From contig ML660204.1 in assembly GCA_007570785.1 (NCBI GenBank), forward strand, positions 2,841,968 through 2,905,967: a stretch of DNA of 64,000 bases. Direction: 5' to 3'. Both the position numbers and the translations under genes were made by a program. The DNA is from Antilocapra americana. Taxonomy: Eukaryota > Chordata > Mammalia > Artiodactyla > Antilocapridae. The notes below the pieces were generated by a model. That model worked only from the letters and a program-made list of their open reading frames with translations. It did no database searches and was not told the DNA's origin. Positions 1-12,122 of this stretch are shown piece by piece (positions within the stretch are counted from its first letter, which is position 1; the number at the start of each line of letters is the position of its first letter).

Positions 1-2347
1 AAACAGGTCCACCCAGTAAATTCGTGTGAATCAAACAAGAGGCAGAGCTGGAAGTAGAAGCCACAGTTTCTTAACTTGGCTCGTCTCAGTATGCTAACAG
101 CTAAAATTAGATCTGAGTCCATGCAAGTAACACTTGAGAGTTTGGAGGTTCATTTGTATACCCATGGCCTGCCTGGTTTCCCACAATACCATGGACATGT
201 GCAGAAAAAAGCCTCAGTGAGTGAGAGGGAAGATCTTGGCTTGTGCCTGAAGAGAGGAAGCCCCCAAAAGAGACCCCAAGTGTTCTGGACCCATATAAAT
301 ACGCGATGAAGTCAGTCTGATTCTCTGATTAATTCACATTGGTCTCTGGTTGTAACAGTTGTGCCAGAGCTCTTTTTACGAGATCCATTTACATGGATCC
401 TATCCCTAGCAGTCAGTGTTCAGGTCTAATTATTTGATCGTAAGTGTTAAAATATTGTGTTTCGTTCTTTTGATCCTCGTAGCAGCAAAGGCTGTTTGAT
501 ACAAAACCAGCTAGTTTGCTCTGTTGTGAGCTGTTTGTGTCACACACTGAAATTACTGTGACCAGAACTTAAAACTCATAAGAAAACAACACTATTGTCA
601 GGGATCTCTTGGGGTGCTGGTAAGTGGAGAGGACTGGAGAGTTAGTGACCTGGGAACCGCTAGGGTGCAGCATAACCTACCTTCGGATGATCTCATGGTC
701 ACCAGAGTGAGCTTCCTCCCTGGCTTCTACTGTAGCTGGTGCATCACGGAGGAGTCATTTTTGTTTTAGCAATGTTTGGAACATTTTTGTGGTTATATCT
801 GGTTGATTGGTTTGATTTGCTGGAGAATTGGGATTTGGTTTTTAAATGAGATTATACTGAATTTATATGCAAATTCCCTTTTTTCCTAATTCACAGTTTA
901 AGACCCCCTTCACGTCAGCACTTTTGAATCTGTTTTTCCAGTTTTAATGTTTAGTTAGAATTCAAAGGGCTCTTGAAATAATGAAAGAGAAGGGAAAACT
1001 ATCAAATAATTAGACATTTTGATGTTAAAAATTAATTTAAAACACTGTAAACAAAATTAAAATGCTGGACTTCAGAGGAAATATCCATAGCATATGTAAT
1101 AAACATGTCAGATATTGGTCAGTGAACCCAGGAAAAGATGACCAACTTCACCAAAAACCTAAGAAACAAAAATGGAAGTATCCTTTTCTTGCTCATCAGA
1201 TTTTGGGAGTTTAAAAGATTGGTATTATCTAGTACCAATAAACATTCCAGGAAATCACGTATTGTTAGGAATATCAATTGGTGAAATATTTCTGAAGGGC
1301 AACTTGGTGTCATGGGTCAAAATTTTAAATATACATATATTTTTGACCTGCTATACTCACTGTTAGAAACTTAAGAAGAGTCTTGGGAAGCATGCACCCA
1401 CACTCATAGTAACGTTTGTTGAACCCTGAGCCTGCCAAGTTGGGTGGACATCACACCTCCTTTTAATCCCTGCAGCATCCTGAGGACTGGTGCTCTGATT
1501 ATCCCCACAGAACAGATGAGGCCCGGGGATGTTAAGTCATTTGTTCAGGGTCACATCCAGAATAAGTGCTGAGTCCAGATCCAACACCACAGTGTGTATT
1601 TTTACCTATTGAGCTATATTCCCCTCTTTGTAGGTCTCCACCACATGCAGTATGCTCTGACTTATATAAATTACAAATGAGTGTACCATGCACAGAGATA
1701 TTTGGAAAAGTTGCTCATCAAAATGTTAATCCTGGGAATAAGGTTATCAGACAGATTTGTTTTTTTTGTAAAAGTTTATGTAATATTTAAGCATAAAATA
1801 CGCTTTTTTATTCATGGTCATTAAAAGGCACAAAACTTCCTTCTGGAGAGTGGCTGCTCATACATCCCAGAGCTTCTAGTGCTGGGAATTGAATCCCAAA
1901 GAAATAATGTATTCTCCACCAAGGATGTTTATCACAGTATCCCAATTGGATACAAACTAAATGCGTGGCAAGAAAAGGATCGTTAAGTAATGTTGCTTCC
2001 AAAGGTGGGATACTTTGAAGCTAGGAAAAAAGCATGGAGAAGTGTACCCAACAAGAAGTTAGATAATGTGGCACCACTTGTATATTTTTCTTTTTAAGGT
2101 GTTTTAATGCCTGAAATACATCAGAATATTAACAGAGTTTTATTACGAGGTGGGCCCAAAAGTGATGTTCTTTTTTAATATATGTATATTTTTTTCAGAG
2201 TTTCCAAAATTACACAATAAATGTGTATTAGTTCAACAATTAATGCTGAGTTTATATCAGTATAGCTAATAACAAAAGGAGAACAGTCTGGTGTCTTAAG
2301 ATGTGAACTTGGAAAGCTGGGCCCCTAACCTCTCGGTCTCTGCGCAG
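1..2347 (+). other. CSTF1: CSTF1 last intron (partial)
   Basis: Non-coding sequence that runs into the 3' splice site of the last CSTF1 exon (pyrimidine-rich run ending in AG at 2346-2347). I see no further CSTF1 exon in it. It holds an antisense MIR at about 1420-1587 and AT-rich sequence at about 1900-2230 that resembles the 3' end of an old L1. Confidence 0.85.
1420..1587 (-). repeat. MIR SINE fragment, antisense
   Basis: The run from the 'cccacagaacagatgagg' block through 'gttaagtcatttgttcagggtcac' order (tested in short words) is the usual reverse-complement MIR pattern: a fall in plus-strand order of 'attatcccc', 'cagatgagg', 'aagtca', 'gggtcaca'. Old and diverged; edges approximate. 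Confidence 0.6.
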
Positions 2348-2607
2348 GCGCTGGCTTGAGTGGGCGGCAGGTGCACCGGACGCAGGCCGTCTTCAACCAC
2401 ACGGAGGACTACGTGTTGCTGCCTGATGAGAGGACCATCAGCCTGTGCTGCTGGGACTCGCGGACGGCCGAGCGCCGAAACCTGCTCTCCCTGGGCCACA
2501 ACAACATCGTGCGCTGCATTGTGCACTCGCCCACCAACCCTGGCTTCATGACCTGCAGCGATGACTTCCGGGCGCGATTTTGGTACCGGAGGTCAACCAC
2601 GGACTAG
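2348..2607 (+). CDS. CSTF1: CSTF1 last coding exon (cleavage stimulation factor subunit 1, CstF-50)
   Basis: This exon encodes the C-terminus of CstF-50, the WD40 subunit of the nuclear CstF complex that binds the GU-rich element downstream of poly(A) sites. The 3' splice AG is at 2346-2347. The first two bases complete a glycine codon, then 85 codons run to TAG at 2605-2607. The translation carries the end of the WD40 propeller, including [13 protein letters not shown] and the terminal [15 protein letters not shown], and agrees with the known vertebrate protein as I remember it (431 residues in human), so it would cover about residues 347-431. There is no frameshift or internal stop. Upstream exons lie outside the window. 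An overlapping frame starting at 2360 is a shadow. Confidence 0.97.
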
Positions 2608-3170
2608 AACTGCCTGCACTCAACAGGGTTCCTTTCTGGAGGACTCTGCCCTCTTCTCCACCAACCCCCCACTCCTATGTCTGTCACCAGCCTCAGTAGT
2701 AAGTCATCGTTCCATCTCCGGCAGTTGTGCTGCCACCTCTACATCCTTCTTGGATTGTATGAAAGAATCTTTTTTTACCTTGATGGAGAATCATGGTGGA
2801 AAAGGTTGGAAACAGATCTGTGCGGTTGTTCTGCACTCACTGATTATTACAGTGTGATTTTCATCAGTTTCGTAAATACAGGATTTGCTATTTGTCTAGA
2901 CTCTTGATCATTTGAAGGATAGGGTATTAAAGTGCTTTCTGGATCCCACGTGGATCTGTCATGAGGAATGTGCATCCGGATATTTTTGTCAGCTTCTGTG
3001 CCTGTTCTGCATCCTCCTTGTATATTTCCAAAATGCATTTCGGCAGAGACATAAGCATACAGCTCGGAGAATCAAGAGCTTTATGCCATATTCAGTTCAT
3101 TTTAGAAAATCTATCAATTCTATCCTAAAATGACATCATTCTGATAATAAAGCTCAGATCTGCAACTTTA
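2608..3170 (+). other. CSTF1: CSTF1 3' untranslated region
   Basis: Sequence between the CSTF1 stop codon and the first canonical AATAAA (3146-3151), taken with about 20 nt to a probable cleavage site. It is free of recognisable SINEs, as expected for a conserved UTR. A longer alternative 3'UTR cannot be excluded, because another AATAAA-like hexamer lies near 4509. Confidence 0.75.
3146..3151 (+). terminator. CSTF1: Polyadenylation signal AATAAA of CSTF1
   Basis: First canonical AATAAA downstream of the CSTF1 stop (about 540 nt after it), followed by non-repetitive sequence. Position and sequence fit a normal vertebrate 3' end; use is inferred. Confidence 0.7.
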
Positions 3171-4802
3171 CTGGCAACACACGTTTCGCTTCAGTAAAAT
3201 GAGTGGCCGGCTTTTCCTAAAGATTGGTGGGAGACGCATGTCCCAGCACACCTCCCTCTTAGTCCTTTCACAACCTAAAACACTTATCTTCAGTAAGATG
3301 ACCTTGTTACCCTTTGATGGGAAACATTGACAGTATAGTCGATATAATCAAAATTAGGTGAGCCAGCTACCGCTGTCAGGTGTTCCTCATCGTCAGGAAT
3401 GATCTCTATCAATTGACTTTCTCCTTACATGATTTTAAATCTTAGCTTTCAGTTCCCTTCAACATGTACCATGACTGTTCATCTTGGATGCACCCAGCAG
3501 CGGTGTTCTCAGAATTTTTTTTCCTTTTTTTTTTGCAATTAACCAAATAATACAGGTTTTCTTATTCTTAGAATTTTTTATATAACAACAGTACTTCTCT
3601 GGATTCAATTCTGGCCTCGTCAGAGAGCCCTGAGCTCCTCTTACAGACAGATGTTCTGGTTTATCGTTATCCCCCAATACAGATACCTCATGATCTGAGT
3701 AGGAGTACCTAGAAATGCAATCCGGGATCATTTGATAAAGATAGTAAATAGACTAATTGTTTTATGTTACAGGAATTTATAGTTTTCTGAAGTTTACTGT
3801 TTAAAACTTCTGCTTTAGACATCATCCTTAAGGATCATTTTAACTCTTTGATCTATAAAACCATTTTCATGTTAAGTCAGGTTATAGTTCAGGTTTCCAA
3901 AGAGCTATATTTTTGGGTCTATAGTGAGTTTAAATTTATTTTGTGTCCTGATTCTCCAATATTTGAGCTTGGCCATCTGTGGGTGCCTTTTTTATAAGAC
4001 TGAAAGAAACCTGCTGAGTAGAATAAAGGATAACCAGTTCTACCCAAGAAATTACCAACCAAAACTACCCACATTTTCCAACTTTCAGCCTTTGAAACCG
4101 TAAAGTCAAGATCTAACTTTTCTGCTGCTTCTGTCTGAGATGCACTGGGATGGGCACACTACACTCTTGATACTGGTTTCATTGGACCTTTTTAACTGTT
4201 CATGAATTGAAATGATAATGCTTACTTTATTTCAGCTTTTGGAATAGTCTCAGCAATATGTCTGTAGTTTCAGGACTTCTGTTTACAAGAGCAAGATGCT
4301 TCCATGTGTTTCCAACATAACTTCTTTTTAAAAATTTTCTTCCTTTAAAACTCACATTCATGTTTCAAACTAGTGTAAAGGGACTTGGTTTCCTCACATG
4401 GTTAATTATACCACAGAACATCCTGACATGCAGAGACTAAGTAACATTCAGACAAGATCAGAACTTAAAACTTCAATGTTATTTTTTTTAAAGATACGTG
4501 ATTTCTAAAATAAACTTTTTATATATAATGATCATTTAAAGCTAGTTCATTTTTGTGGGGAGTTCTCTTGCATGTTTCTGTGTTAAAACATAAGGTCTTG
4601 AACAGCCATTGTGAGTTTGGATTGATAACTTCTCTCAGTTTCTTTAGTGCTTTGTTCTGGAAACCAGACTTAATCACCTGTAAATGTGTATCTTTGCTCT
4701 TCTATGAATTTAAAATTTCGAGTATAATCTGTTTCTTTAGATCATTCAGAGAAATCTACCTTTTGTCTTAAGCTTTGGATTTCCCTTGCATGCATACCTG
4801 CA
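3171..4802. other. Intergenic, no gene seen
   Basis: AT-rich single-copy-looking sequence downstream of CSTF1. Short open frames are present but have no splice context or recognisable product. It may include an extended CSTF1 3'UTR. Confidence 0.5.
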
Positions 4803-5008
4803 TTCTCAGTTGCTCAGTCATGCCCAACTTTTTGGGACCCCATGGACTGTAGTCCACCAGGCTCCTCTGTCCATGTGATTTTCCAGGCAAGAATACTGGA
4901 GTGGGTTGCCATTTCCTTAGGTCAGGAGGATCTTCCTGACCCAAGGATCAAACCCAAGTCTCCTGCATTGGCAGGCAGATTCCTTATCACTGAACCACCT
5001 GAAAGAAG
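4803..5008 (-). repeat. Bov-tA SINE, antisense
   Basis: Shows in reverse the BovB-derived tail ('gactgtagtccaccaggctcct', read as 'gaccccatgg' then 'ccaggctcct'), 'caagaatactggagtgggttg', and finally the tRNA-like head with the reversed B box ('ggatcaaaccc') and 'tcctgcattggcagg'. Confidence 0.85.
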
Positions 5009-5778
5009 AGATTGTTGGGGGGAATCCCAAGTCTCAGCTCTTAAGGGAAATCATTTCCAGGCCATAGTTTCCTTTTCTGTGATTGAAGAGCTTATCAAAA
5101 TCATCCCCAACGTGCACTTCCATCAGTGCAGCTCCTTTTTTAAAAACACATCATGATATAAACAGAATTGGGGGAGGGGGAAGACACTGACTTCTGGGGG
5201 GAAACTTCTGCTTTTGAAAGAAACAGCCGGCCAGGATCCTCTGAGAACTCCTTTCAGTACAAACCTGAATAGATTTCATTTTTAATCACTAAGTAGATAG
5301 CTGAGCTAGCAAGAGAGTGAGGGAGTTCCTAAGGCAGACCCCACCACACAGCCCACATCCAGAGCACTTAACAGTGACAGCTGCTGGTACCACCATGGAC
5401 ATTGGTAGTCCCTTGTAGCCTAGACTCCTTGAGCTCTTGAGTCTTCACAAGGTAGGAACTTTGGTCAAGACCCAGAAAGAAAACCCCAGAACCCAAAAGG
5501 TGCTTCCCCCCACCAGCTAAAAGGTGATGTTGACAAAATCCCCACCTCAGAGAAAGAGGAATCCCACCTACAGCACTGGCTCAGGTTTGTGGAAGAGGGT
5601 CTGTGGTGTCGGTACGGGGGAAGGCTGTTGAGAATCCCCCATCCACAGGCTGCTGGCTCCTTGAGCAAGGCTAAAACAAGTCACGCCGCTTGGTGGTTTA
5701 GAAAAACCTCTGTGTGGTTTCAAGCTGAGAATTTAAAGCGGCTCCAGCTGGTAGTATAAGGCTAGCACCTCTCTACAG

Positions 5779-5954
5779 CCGGGGTCCCCAAACTCCTGGA
5801 TCTAATGCCTAATCTGAGGTGGTGCTGATACAATAATAAAGTGCAAAATTAATGCACTTGAATCATCCTGAAACCGTACCCCCCGACCCCAGTTCACGGG
5901 AAAATGGTCTTCCGTGAAACCCACCCCTGATGCCAAAAAGGCTGGGGACTGCTG
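5779..5954. mobile_element. Non-autonomous hAT-type DNA transposon
   Basis: Short terminal inverted repeats (GGGGTCCCCAA on the left; TGGGGACTGCTG on the right) enclose about 176 bp with no coding potential. The flanking octamers CTCTACAG (5771-5778) and CTCTTCAG (5955-5962) match at 7 of 8 positions, which fits the 8-bp target duplication of hAT elements. The internal sequence resembles common mammalian MER/Charlie derivatives; I do not assign a subfamily. Confidence 0.8.
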
Positions 5955-6025
5955 CTCTTCAGAAAAGCACATCTTAGCCCCAGGCCTCAACAACTTCTCC
6001 CAGAAAAGCTCTAAGAATCGTTTTC

Positions 6026-6318
6026 AGGGGCTTCCCTGGTGTCTCAGTGATGAGGAATCCGCCTGCCAATGCAGGAGACATGGGTTCGATCCCTGGTCCA
6101 GGGAGATCCCACGTGCTGCGGGGCAACTAAGCCCATGTGCCACAACTGCTGAAGCCCAAGTGCCTAGAGCCGGTGTCCCCCAACAAGAGAAACCACTGCG
6201 ATGAGAAGACCGCACACCGCAACTGGAGAGCGGCTCCCACTTGCAGCTAGAGCAAGCCCATGCACAGCGACGAAAACCCAGTGCCACCAAAAATATAAAT
6301 GAATCTTTTCAAAAAGAT
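6026..6318 (+). repeat. CHR-type tRNA SINE, near full length
   Basis: Starts with 'ggggcttccctggtg', has the B-box 'gggttcgatccctgg', then the CHR body ('cacgtgctgcggggcaact', 'gcaactggagagcgg', 'gcacagcgacgaaaaccc') and an A-rich end with 'ataaatgaatc'. Confidence 0.88.
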
Positions 6319-6983
6319 AATCACATGTTCTCAAGTGTAAGAAACAGCCACGGTGATGAGAATCAGCAGAAACGAGTCAGTGGAATGAATTACCAAGTGC
6401 ACGATAGGTAAGACGTCTGAAAAACTAAAACAATAAAATGGGGTCAAGGATCAAGAGGCTTTAAAACGAGTAGATTTGAACAACAAAATAAAAACTTTGA
6501 GCATTTCTGCAGTTTTCTTACCTCTTCTCTTCGCCCTGTGCCTGTCTTCCTTTTCCCTTTAGTGGGTATTGTCATCTATGAAGACTTTCCAGTCATTTTC
6601 TGGCCAATTGTCTCTTCCCTTCCTGGTTGCTCCCCCCTAATTGACTACCGGCTCGTGGCATCATTTTCTGCATTCAGCCTTGCCCTCCAGCTTTACACAC
6701 CTTTCTCCACCTGTAGCGTTTCCTCTGTGTCCTTTTTTTTCAAGTCTTGCTCTGATTCCTTTTTCCTCTCAACCTTGGGATAAAAATTCAGACAATTAAG
6801 CTGAGCTAGCACTAATTATAATACCTGCAGTATCTCAGTCTTCCCAGTACTATCCCTATATTCGGGTTTTTAGATGAATTTGTTGGCAATTTATGAAATC
6901 CTCCTTTAACCAAAGGAGCTCCTCTGAGTTACCTTCTTGAGGTTACAATCTGCCATATAATCAGGTGATTTTAAAGCGGCACA

Positions 6984-7160
6984 GGGGCTTCCCTGGCAGT
7001 CCAGTAGTTAAGGCTTCGACTCCCAATGCAGGGAGTTTGAGTTCGATCCCTGGTCAGGGAGCTGGGATCCCACATGCCTCCTGGCCAAAGAACCAAAACA
7101 TAAAACAGAAACAATATTGTAACAAAATCAATAAAGACTTTTTAAAAAAATAAAGCAGCA
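6984..7160 (+). repeat. CHR-type tRNA SINE, short form
   Basis: Head 'ggcttccctggcagtccag', B box 'gagttcgatccctgg', then the short tail common to this SINE subtype ('aacaatattgtaacaaaatc', 'aataaagac') and an A-rich end. Confidence 0.88.
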
Positions 7161-7177
7161 CAATCTGAGATGTCCTG

Positions 7178-7446
7178 CTGCTGCTGCTAAGTCGCTTCAG
7201 TCGTGTCCGACTCTGTGACCCGATAGACGGCAGCCCACCAGGCTCCGCCATCCCTGGGATTCTCCAGGCAAGAACACTGGAGTGGGTTGCCGTTTCCCTT
7301 TCCAATGCATGAAAGTGAAAAGTGAAAGGGAAGTCACTCAGTCGTGTCCGACTCCTAGAGACCCCATGGACTGCAGTCTAGCAGGCTCCTCCATCCATGG
7401 GATTTGCCAGGCAAGAGTACTGGAGTGAGGTGCCATCGCCTTCTCC
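7178..7446 (-). repeat. Bov-A2 SINE (dimer), antisense, with target duplication
   Basis: Two BovB-tail-derived monomers joined through 'aatgcatgaaagtgaaaagt', read in antisense. It is flanked by 14-bp direct repeats that differ at one base: TCTGAGATGTCCTG at 7164-7177 and TCTGAAATGTCCTG at 7447-7460. It inserted next to the older CHR copy at 6984. Confidence 0.93.
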
Positions 7447-7697
7447 TCTGAAATGTCCTGCCAGGACTTTAATGCTCTAGACATTCTGAGTCTGGTGTTC
7501 GTCTGGACTTTAAAAAGTCAGGCATTGAACTGACACTCATACAACTAAATGGCTGAAAGTTCACACAAAAACAATATAAAAGCATATGAAAAAGAGCTCA
7601 GTACAAAAACAATATGCCTTCCTGCACATTTATTAGGAGTTATGAAAATGATCAGACTCCTTAAGTTCTGAAAAGAAACTCAATTCAAAACTCTGTT

Positions 7698-7907
7698 CTC
7701 GGGGACTTCGCTGATAGTGCAGTGGCTAAGACTTCATGCTGTCAATGCAGAGGGCCTGAGTTTGTTCCCTGGTCAGGAAACTAGATCCCACATGCCACAA
7801 CTAAAGATCTGGCATGCCGCGATGAAGATCAAAGGTCCTGTGTGCCTCAACTAAGACCTGGCACATCCAAATAAATAATACAAATAAACAAAATAAAATA
7901 CTATACT
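7698..7907 (+). repeat. CHR-type tRNA SINE, sense
   Basis: Diverged head ('gggacttcgctgatagtgcag'), B-box region 'gagtttgttccctgg', CHR body with 'cacatgccacaactaa' and an A-rich tail ('aataaataatacaaataaac'). Confidence 0.75.
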
Positions 7908-8504
7908 TAGCAGCACATTACTTAAGAGAAGGGAGGATTACCTTATTAGAAGCTCGCTCACTTGGTTCTCTTAATTCTAGCTGTTTCAACCTTTGGTCTG
8001 TGGGATATTGCGAAAACAACTCGATTTCCTAGAATAATCAACTCTCGCAATGTTGAGTTAAAACGTAAATATGAATGGACCACAGCAAAACGTCTACAGC
8101 TTTCCATTCAGAAAAATCATAGCTGATCAAACAGGAGTCTGAGAAGTCAAGCCTCTCATTCACAAAATACCACACTGAATATCTATGCAGGGGTGAGTAT
8201 TTAATTTTAGGGTCAAATCCTATTAGTTTTGTTTTTTGGTTCAGACTGTTTTTCCTTGAAAAATACATGCAAATGACAGCATTCTAATCTGTATAGGGAC
8301 CTTCAGGGTCAGCCCTTCAGTACTGGGGAGAATTGCTGCCTGGAATTCGCCAAGGTGATGGGAACCATCCAAAACTGAATTGGCAAAAAATTTGTCTATT
8401 GTCTTTTCCGGGAGACTTGGGTTCAGAGTCTATATCTGTTCATCACCTGGGCAAGTCTGTCCAGACTTTCTACTTTTTTCAAATAGATGCAGAAGTCAAC
8501 AATA

Positions 8505-8900
8505 CAATAGAAAACAGTGGTTGTCAGTGTAGAGAAGAGAAAAAGGAGTGACCGCTGATAGGTATAGACTTCCTCATTGGGGTGATGAAAAAGTTCTGAA
8601 ATTAAATAGTGGGGATGGTGTACAACTGATAACGATGCACAGCATATTTAGATGCACAACTCTGAATATACTAAAGAAAACACTGAATCGTATTTCTCGG
8701 TATGTTAGAGTGGAGTAGTGTAAGTGTTAGTCGCTTCAGTCAAGTCCGACCCCTTGCAATTCCATAGACTATAGCCCATTAGGCTCCTGCGTCCAAGGAA
8801 TTCTTCAGGCAAGAATACTAGAGTGGGTTGCCATTCCCTTCTCCGAGGGGTCTATGTGAATTACATGTTAATAAAGCTGTTACTTTTTAAAATTTAATAT
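8505..8900 (+). repeat. Old L1 3'UTR fragment, split by a Bov-tA
   Basis: The part before 8717 ('gttctgaaattaaatagtgg', 'ggtgtacaactgataac', 'acactgaatcgta') is the diverged L1 3'UTR pattern. The part after 8853 ('tgttaataaagctgttac') is the usual L1 3' terminus. The Bov-tA lies between, so it inserted into the L1. Confidence 0.6.
8717..8853 (-). repeat. Bov-tA SINE fragment, antisense
   Basis: Contains 'agtcgcttcagtcaagtccg' and 'ggcaagaatactagagtggg' in antisense BovB-tail order; the tRNA-like head is missing. Confidence 0.8.
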
Positions 8901-9951
8901 CAGCAGTATGGTACAATGAATCCACATGGATCCATCATTCAGACTCCCCAATTTTCAGCTCATGCCCAGTCTTGTTCTAATGACCTCTATCCACTTTCCT
9001 TTGAATTATTTTGAATTTTCAAATTTTGTCTGTAATATTTCAGTGTATATCTCTGAGAGATAAGGGCTTTTAAAAATGCTATCATAACATCATTCCATTT
9101 CTATACATAAGAAGCATCAGAGTTTGGTTTCATAGATTCCCTCGCTGAAAACATGAACCTCAGCCTTAGCTGGACAGTGCCTGCCTCTTCCTTATAAGGT
9201 GCTCCACGACCCGAGGTCACCGACACAGAGCAGCTGGTAAAGCCAGAAGAAAGCAGGAGCAAACAGGTACACCTGAGAGAAATGTCCAGATTCATATTTA
9301 AAATCATCTGCTATTTTGTAGCAGCCTTTGCCTCACAAATATCACCTGCAGTAGTACCATTTTAATGATCTGTCTCATCTGTAAAGATAAACAGGATAAA
9401 CAGGATATGTACCTGTAAAAGATAAACAGGTACATCCGGTAGTCCAGGCTCTACACTGACCTGCCCCTGCTTCTCATACCTTACCTTCCATGTGAAGCCT
9501 TTCCTAGATTATTCCTTCTTCTCCTACCTCTGTCCTCCTTTCCATGGATCTTCACCTTGAGCTTGTTGCTCAGTCATTTTATGATGGTGTGATCATTGTT
9601 CCTTCCCCCTTATTTGCTCTCATCTATAATATGTCAACCACTTGGCCAGGGAAGTTCCAAAAAAGGTAACAACTTATAATATAGACTATCTCCCACTGGA
9701 AATCAATCAGCTCTTTCCACCCATAAATCCTTCCTGGTGCTCAGACAGGACAACCAGCAGGCAAGACAGTAAGGGCTGTAATCAAGGGATGGGAAGAGAG
9801 AGAGAGCTCACTGGAGATGGAACCTGAGCCCGGCTGGAAGGATAGACACCAGTTTGTTCACATGAAATAAAAATGCCAACATGGCTAGCAAGCCATTTGT
9901 GCCCCTGTAGGTCCTCTCTGGATATTTAGTCTGAATTTAAGGAAAGTGGAA

Positions 9952-10149
9952 AGAATCTGCCTGCAAAGCAGGAACCACAGGAAACTCAGGTTTGATTCCT
10001 GGACCGGGAAGATCCCCTGGAGAAAGAAATGGCAACCCTCTCCAGTATTCTTGCCTGGGACACCCCGTGAATAGAGGAGCCTGGTGGGCTACAGCTCAAA
10101 GGGTTTCAAAGAATTGGACATGACTGAGCAACGAAGCACGCACGCACAC
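9952..10149 (+). repeat. Bov-tA SINE with target duplication
   Basis: Head 'agaatctgcctgcaaagcagg', B-box variant 'aggtttgattcctgg', tail through 'gacatgactgagcaacgaag'. Flanked by the exact 13-bp repeat AAGGAAAGTGGAA at 9939-9951 and 10150-10162. Confidence 0.92.
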
Positions 10150-10746
10150 AAGGAAAGTGGAACAACTTAGCAAGTTGTACTGAACTGCATGATGAACTAG
10201 CATTGTGGCTTCAAGTTCATATGGTGGGCGGGTGAGATTTGAGAGATAATGGATTGGCAAGTGCTCAGCATAGCCCCGCTGCAGAGACAGCGCCCAAAGA
10301 CCAGGGGGTAGGCAATGGGGGTCGGAGCAGGGGGGAAGTGTGTGCCTGACCCGGAAAGATGTGGGAGGAGGTCTCCTGGGCACCGCCCCCCCATCCCCGG
10401 GCTCGTTTTTTCTCTGGCTGTTGCAGGGCAAGCTTTAAGGGGCAAGAAGGAAGACACACGGACCACTATCAGAAATTTGTCCTGGCGGCCTCTAATCAGA
10501 GAAATAAGCTTGGTCTGTTCAGTGGAAGTTGTTCCACAATATTCAGGGAATGAGAATGTCGTGCATTCATACACTCAGCTTTTCAAAGTAGGAACTTCAC
10601 CCTATAAAGGAGAAGACTATTTTTTTCCCCTTTTGTGGTTTCTCAGAGCAAATGTGTGACAGTTTCTACTCATAGACGTTAGGCATTGAGGAGTGAGGGT
10701 GGCCTTGATTCCTCATCTTCACCTCTTTTCTTCTCCTCCTTTCCAG

Positions 10747-10916
10747 AAAGTCTGCCTTCTGGGCGAGCCATTCTGACAATTTCCTGTGCTGTCAGATAGC
10801 TCCATAGAACTCAGTTTCTGAGAACCAGCCAGAGGCATGCAGTGACATTGCGTAACCACTTCTGAAGTCAGAGATAATAGCCGCCAGGCTCAGAGGAGCT
10901 GGTTCACATCAGCGAC
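10747..10916 (+). other. CASS4: CASS4 5' leader in the start-codon exon
   Basis: A long pyrimidine tract ending in TTTCCAG at 10740-10746 looks like a strong 3' splice site, so this leader is probably preceded by a non-coding first exon not identified here. The leader contains a tiny upstream frame (ATG CAG TGA, 10837-10845) with a purine at -3. If the AG is not used, the leader starts further upstream. Confidence 0.6.
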
Positions 10917-10952
10917 ATGAAAGGAGCAGGCATCCTGGACGGAGCGCCCAAG
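10917..10952 (+). CDS. CASS4: CASS4 coding exon 1 (residues 1-12)
   Basis: Encodes [12 protein letters not shown], then the donor AAG|GTGAGT. The human protein starts MKGTGIMDCAPK as I recall it, so this short exon supplies the true N-terminus just before the SH3 domain. The start has G at -3. Ends in phase 0. Confidence 0.93.
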
Positions 10953-12079
10953 GTGAGTGGCCGGGCGGTCTGCAGGGGCAGAAGACGGAGCAGTCTGTTT
11001 GGGTCAAGGACAGTGGCTGATTTCAGTGCCGAGTTTCTGATGAAGTCAAAGATGTAACAGTAACATGTAAGCTCTAGAGAGGAAAGTTTCGTGGGAGTTC
11101 AAGTGTAGAAAATATATGTGCTGTAAAGCTCCTTACCAGACTGACTCAGAGGTGGATGCAAATTATTTTCTAGCAAAACTCAGTGTACATGATTGATAAA
11201 ACAGCCCATTTCTTTGTGCCCATTCACCTTCTAACACATTTCTGAGTAAGACACAGGTCTCTGCTCGGGCCCTGAGCCCTCAGCATGCCTTCCTATGCTG
11301 TTTTCATACCTTCTGTACTGATTATGCCTGACCAGAGCTCAAGTCTGTGGCAGGGATCAAAACGATTTTGCTATTTAGAAAGTTGAAATGACTGCTTAAA
11401 AAAACAACAAGAAAAAAAAACTGCTCAGATGCAAGGAAAGTGAAGGTCAGGGTTATTTTGCTACATCTTTTTTAAAATTTAAGTAGAACAGGAAAAACAA
11501 ATGAAGCAATTATGAAATGGGGAGCTTGCTTATATGATTAAATATGTGATATTTATTACTACAATAATAATCATAGGTGTCATTAGTGAAACTTACAACT
11601 GAATAACCCATGACAGCTTCTCTTATGTATATTAGCTATCCTAGATTTTGTACTCAACTATTTTCTTTGAAAAAATTTTAAAGCACTGGGAAAACAGAAA
11701 AACAAATGCAGTAAACTTGTGCATTATCCTTTACCTAGATTCACTGATTCCAGGCACTTTATCATATTTGTGATCTATATATTTAGACACAGGCTACATT
11801 CACATTTTCCAGAAATCCAAAACTATCCTTTCTAGCTTTTTTGGCTATGTCTTTGTGTGTGTGTTTGTTTTTCTAACCCCAAACTCATTCCAAGATCACA
11901 CATTTTGTTTGTTAGGTCTCTGTCAACCTTAGTCTAGAACAATCCACTACTTTTTATTTCTTTCATAATGTTGACATTTTCTATGAATATCCAGCTTTTT
12001 TTTTTATGATTTAGACTTCTTTTTACTTATGGGCCACTAAATCTGCCCAGTTTCTATAGCACTTAGCTGCATGTGATTA

Positions 12080-12122
<43 letters not shown>

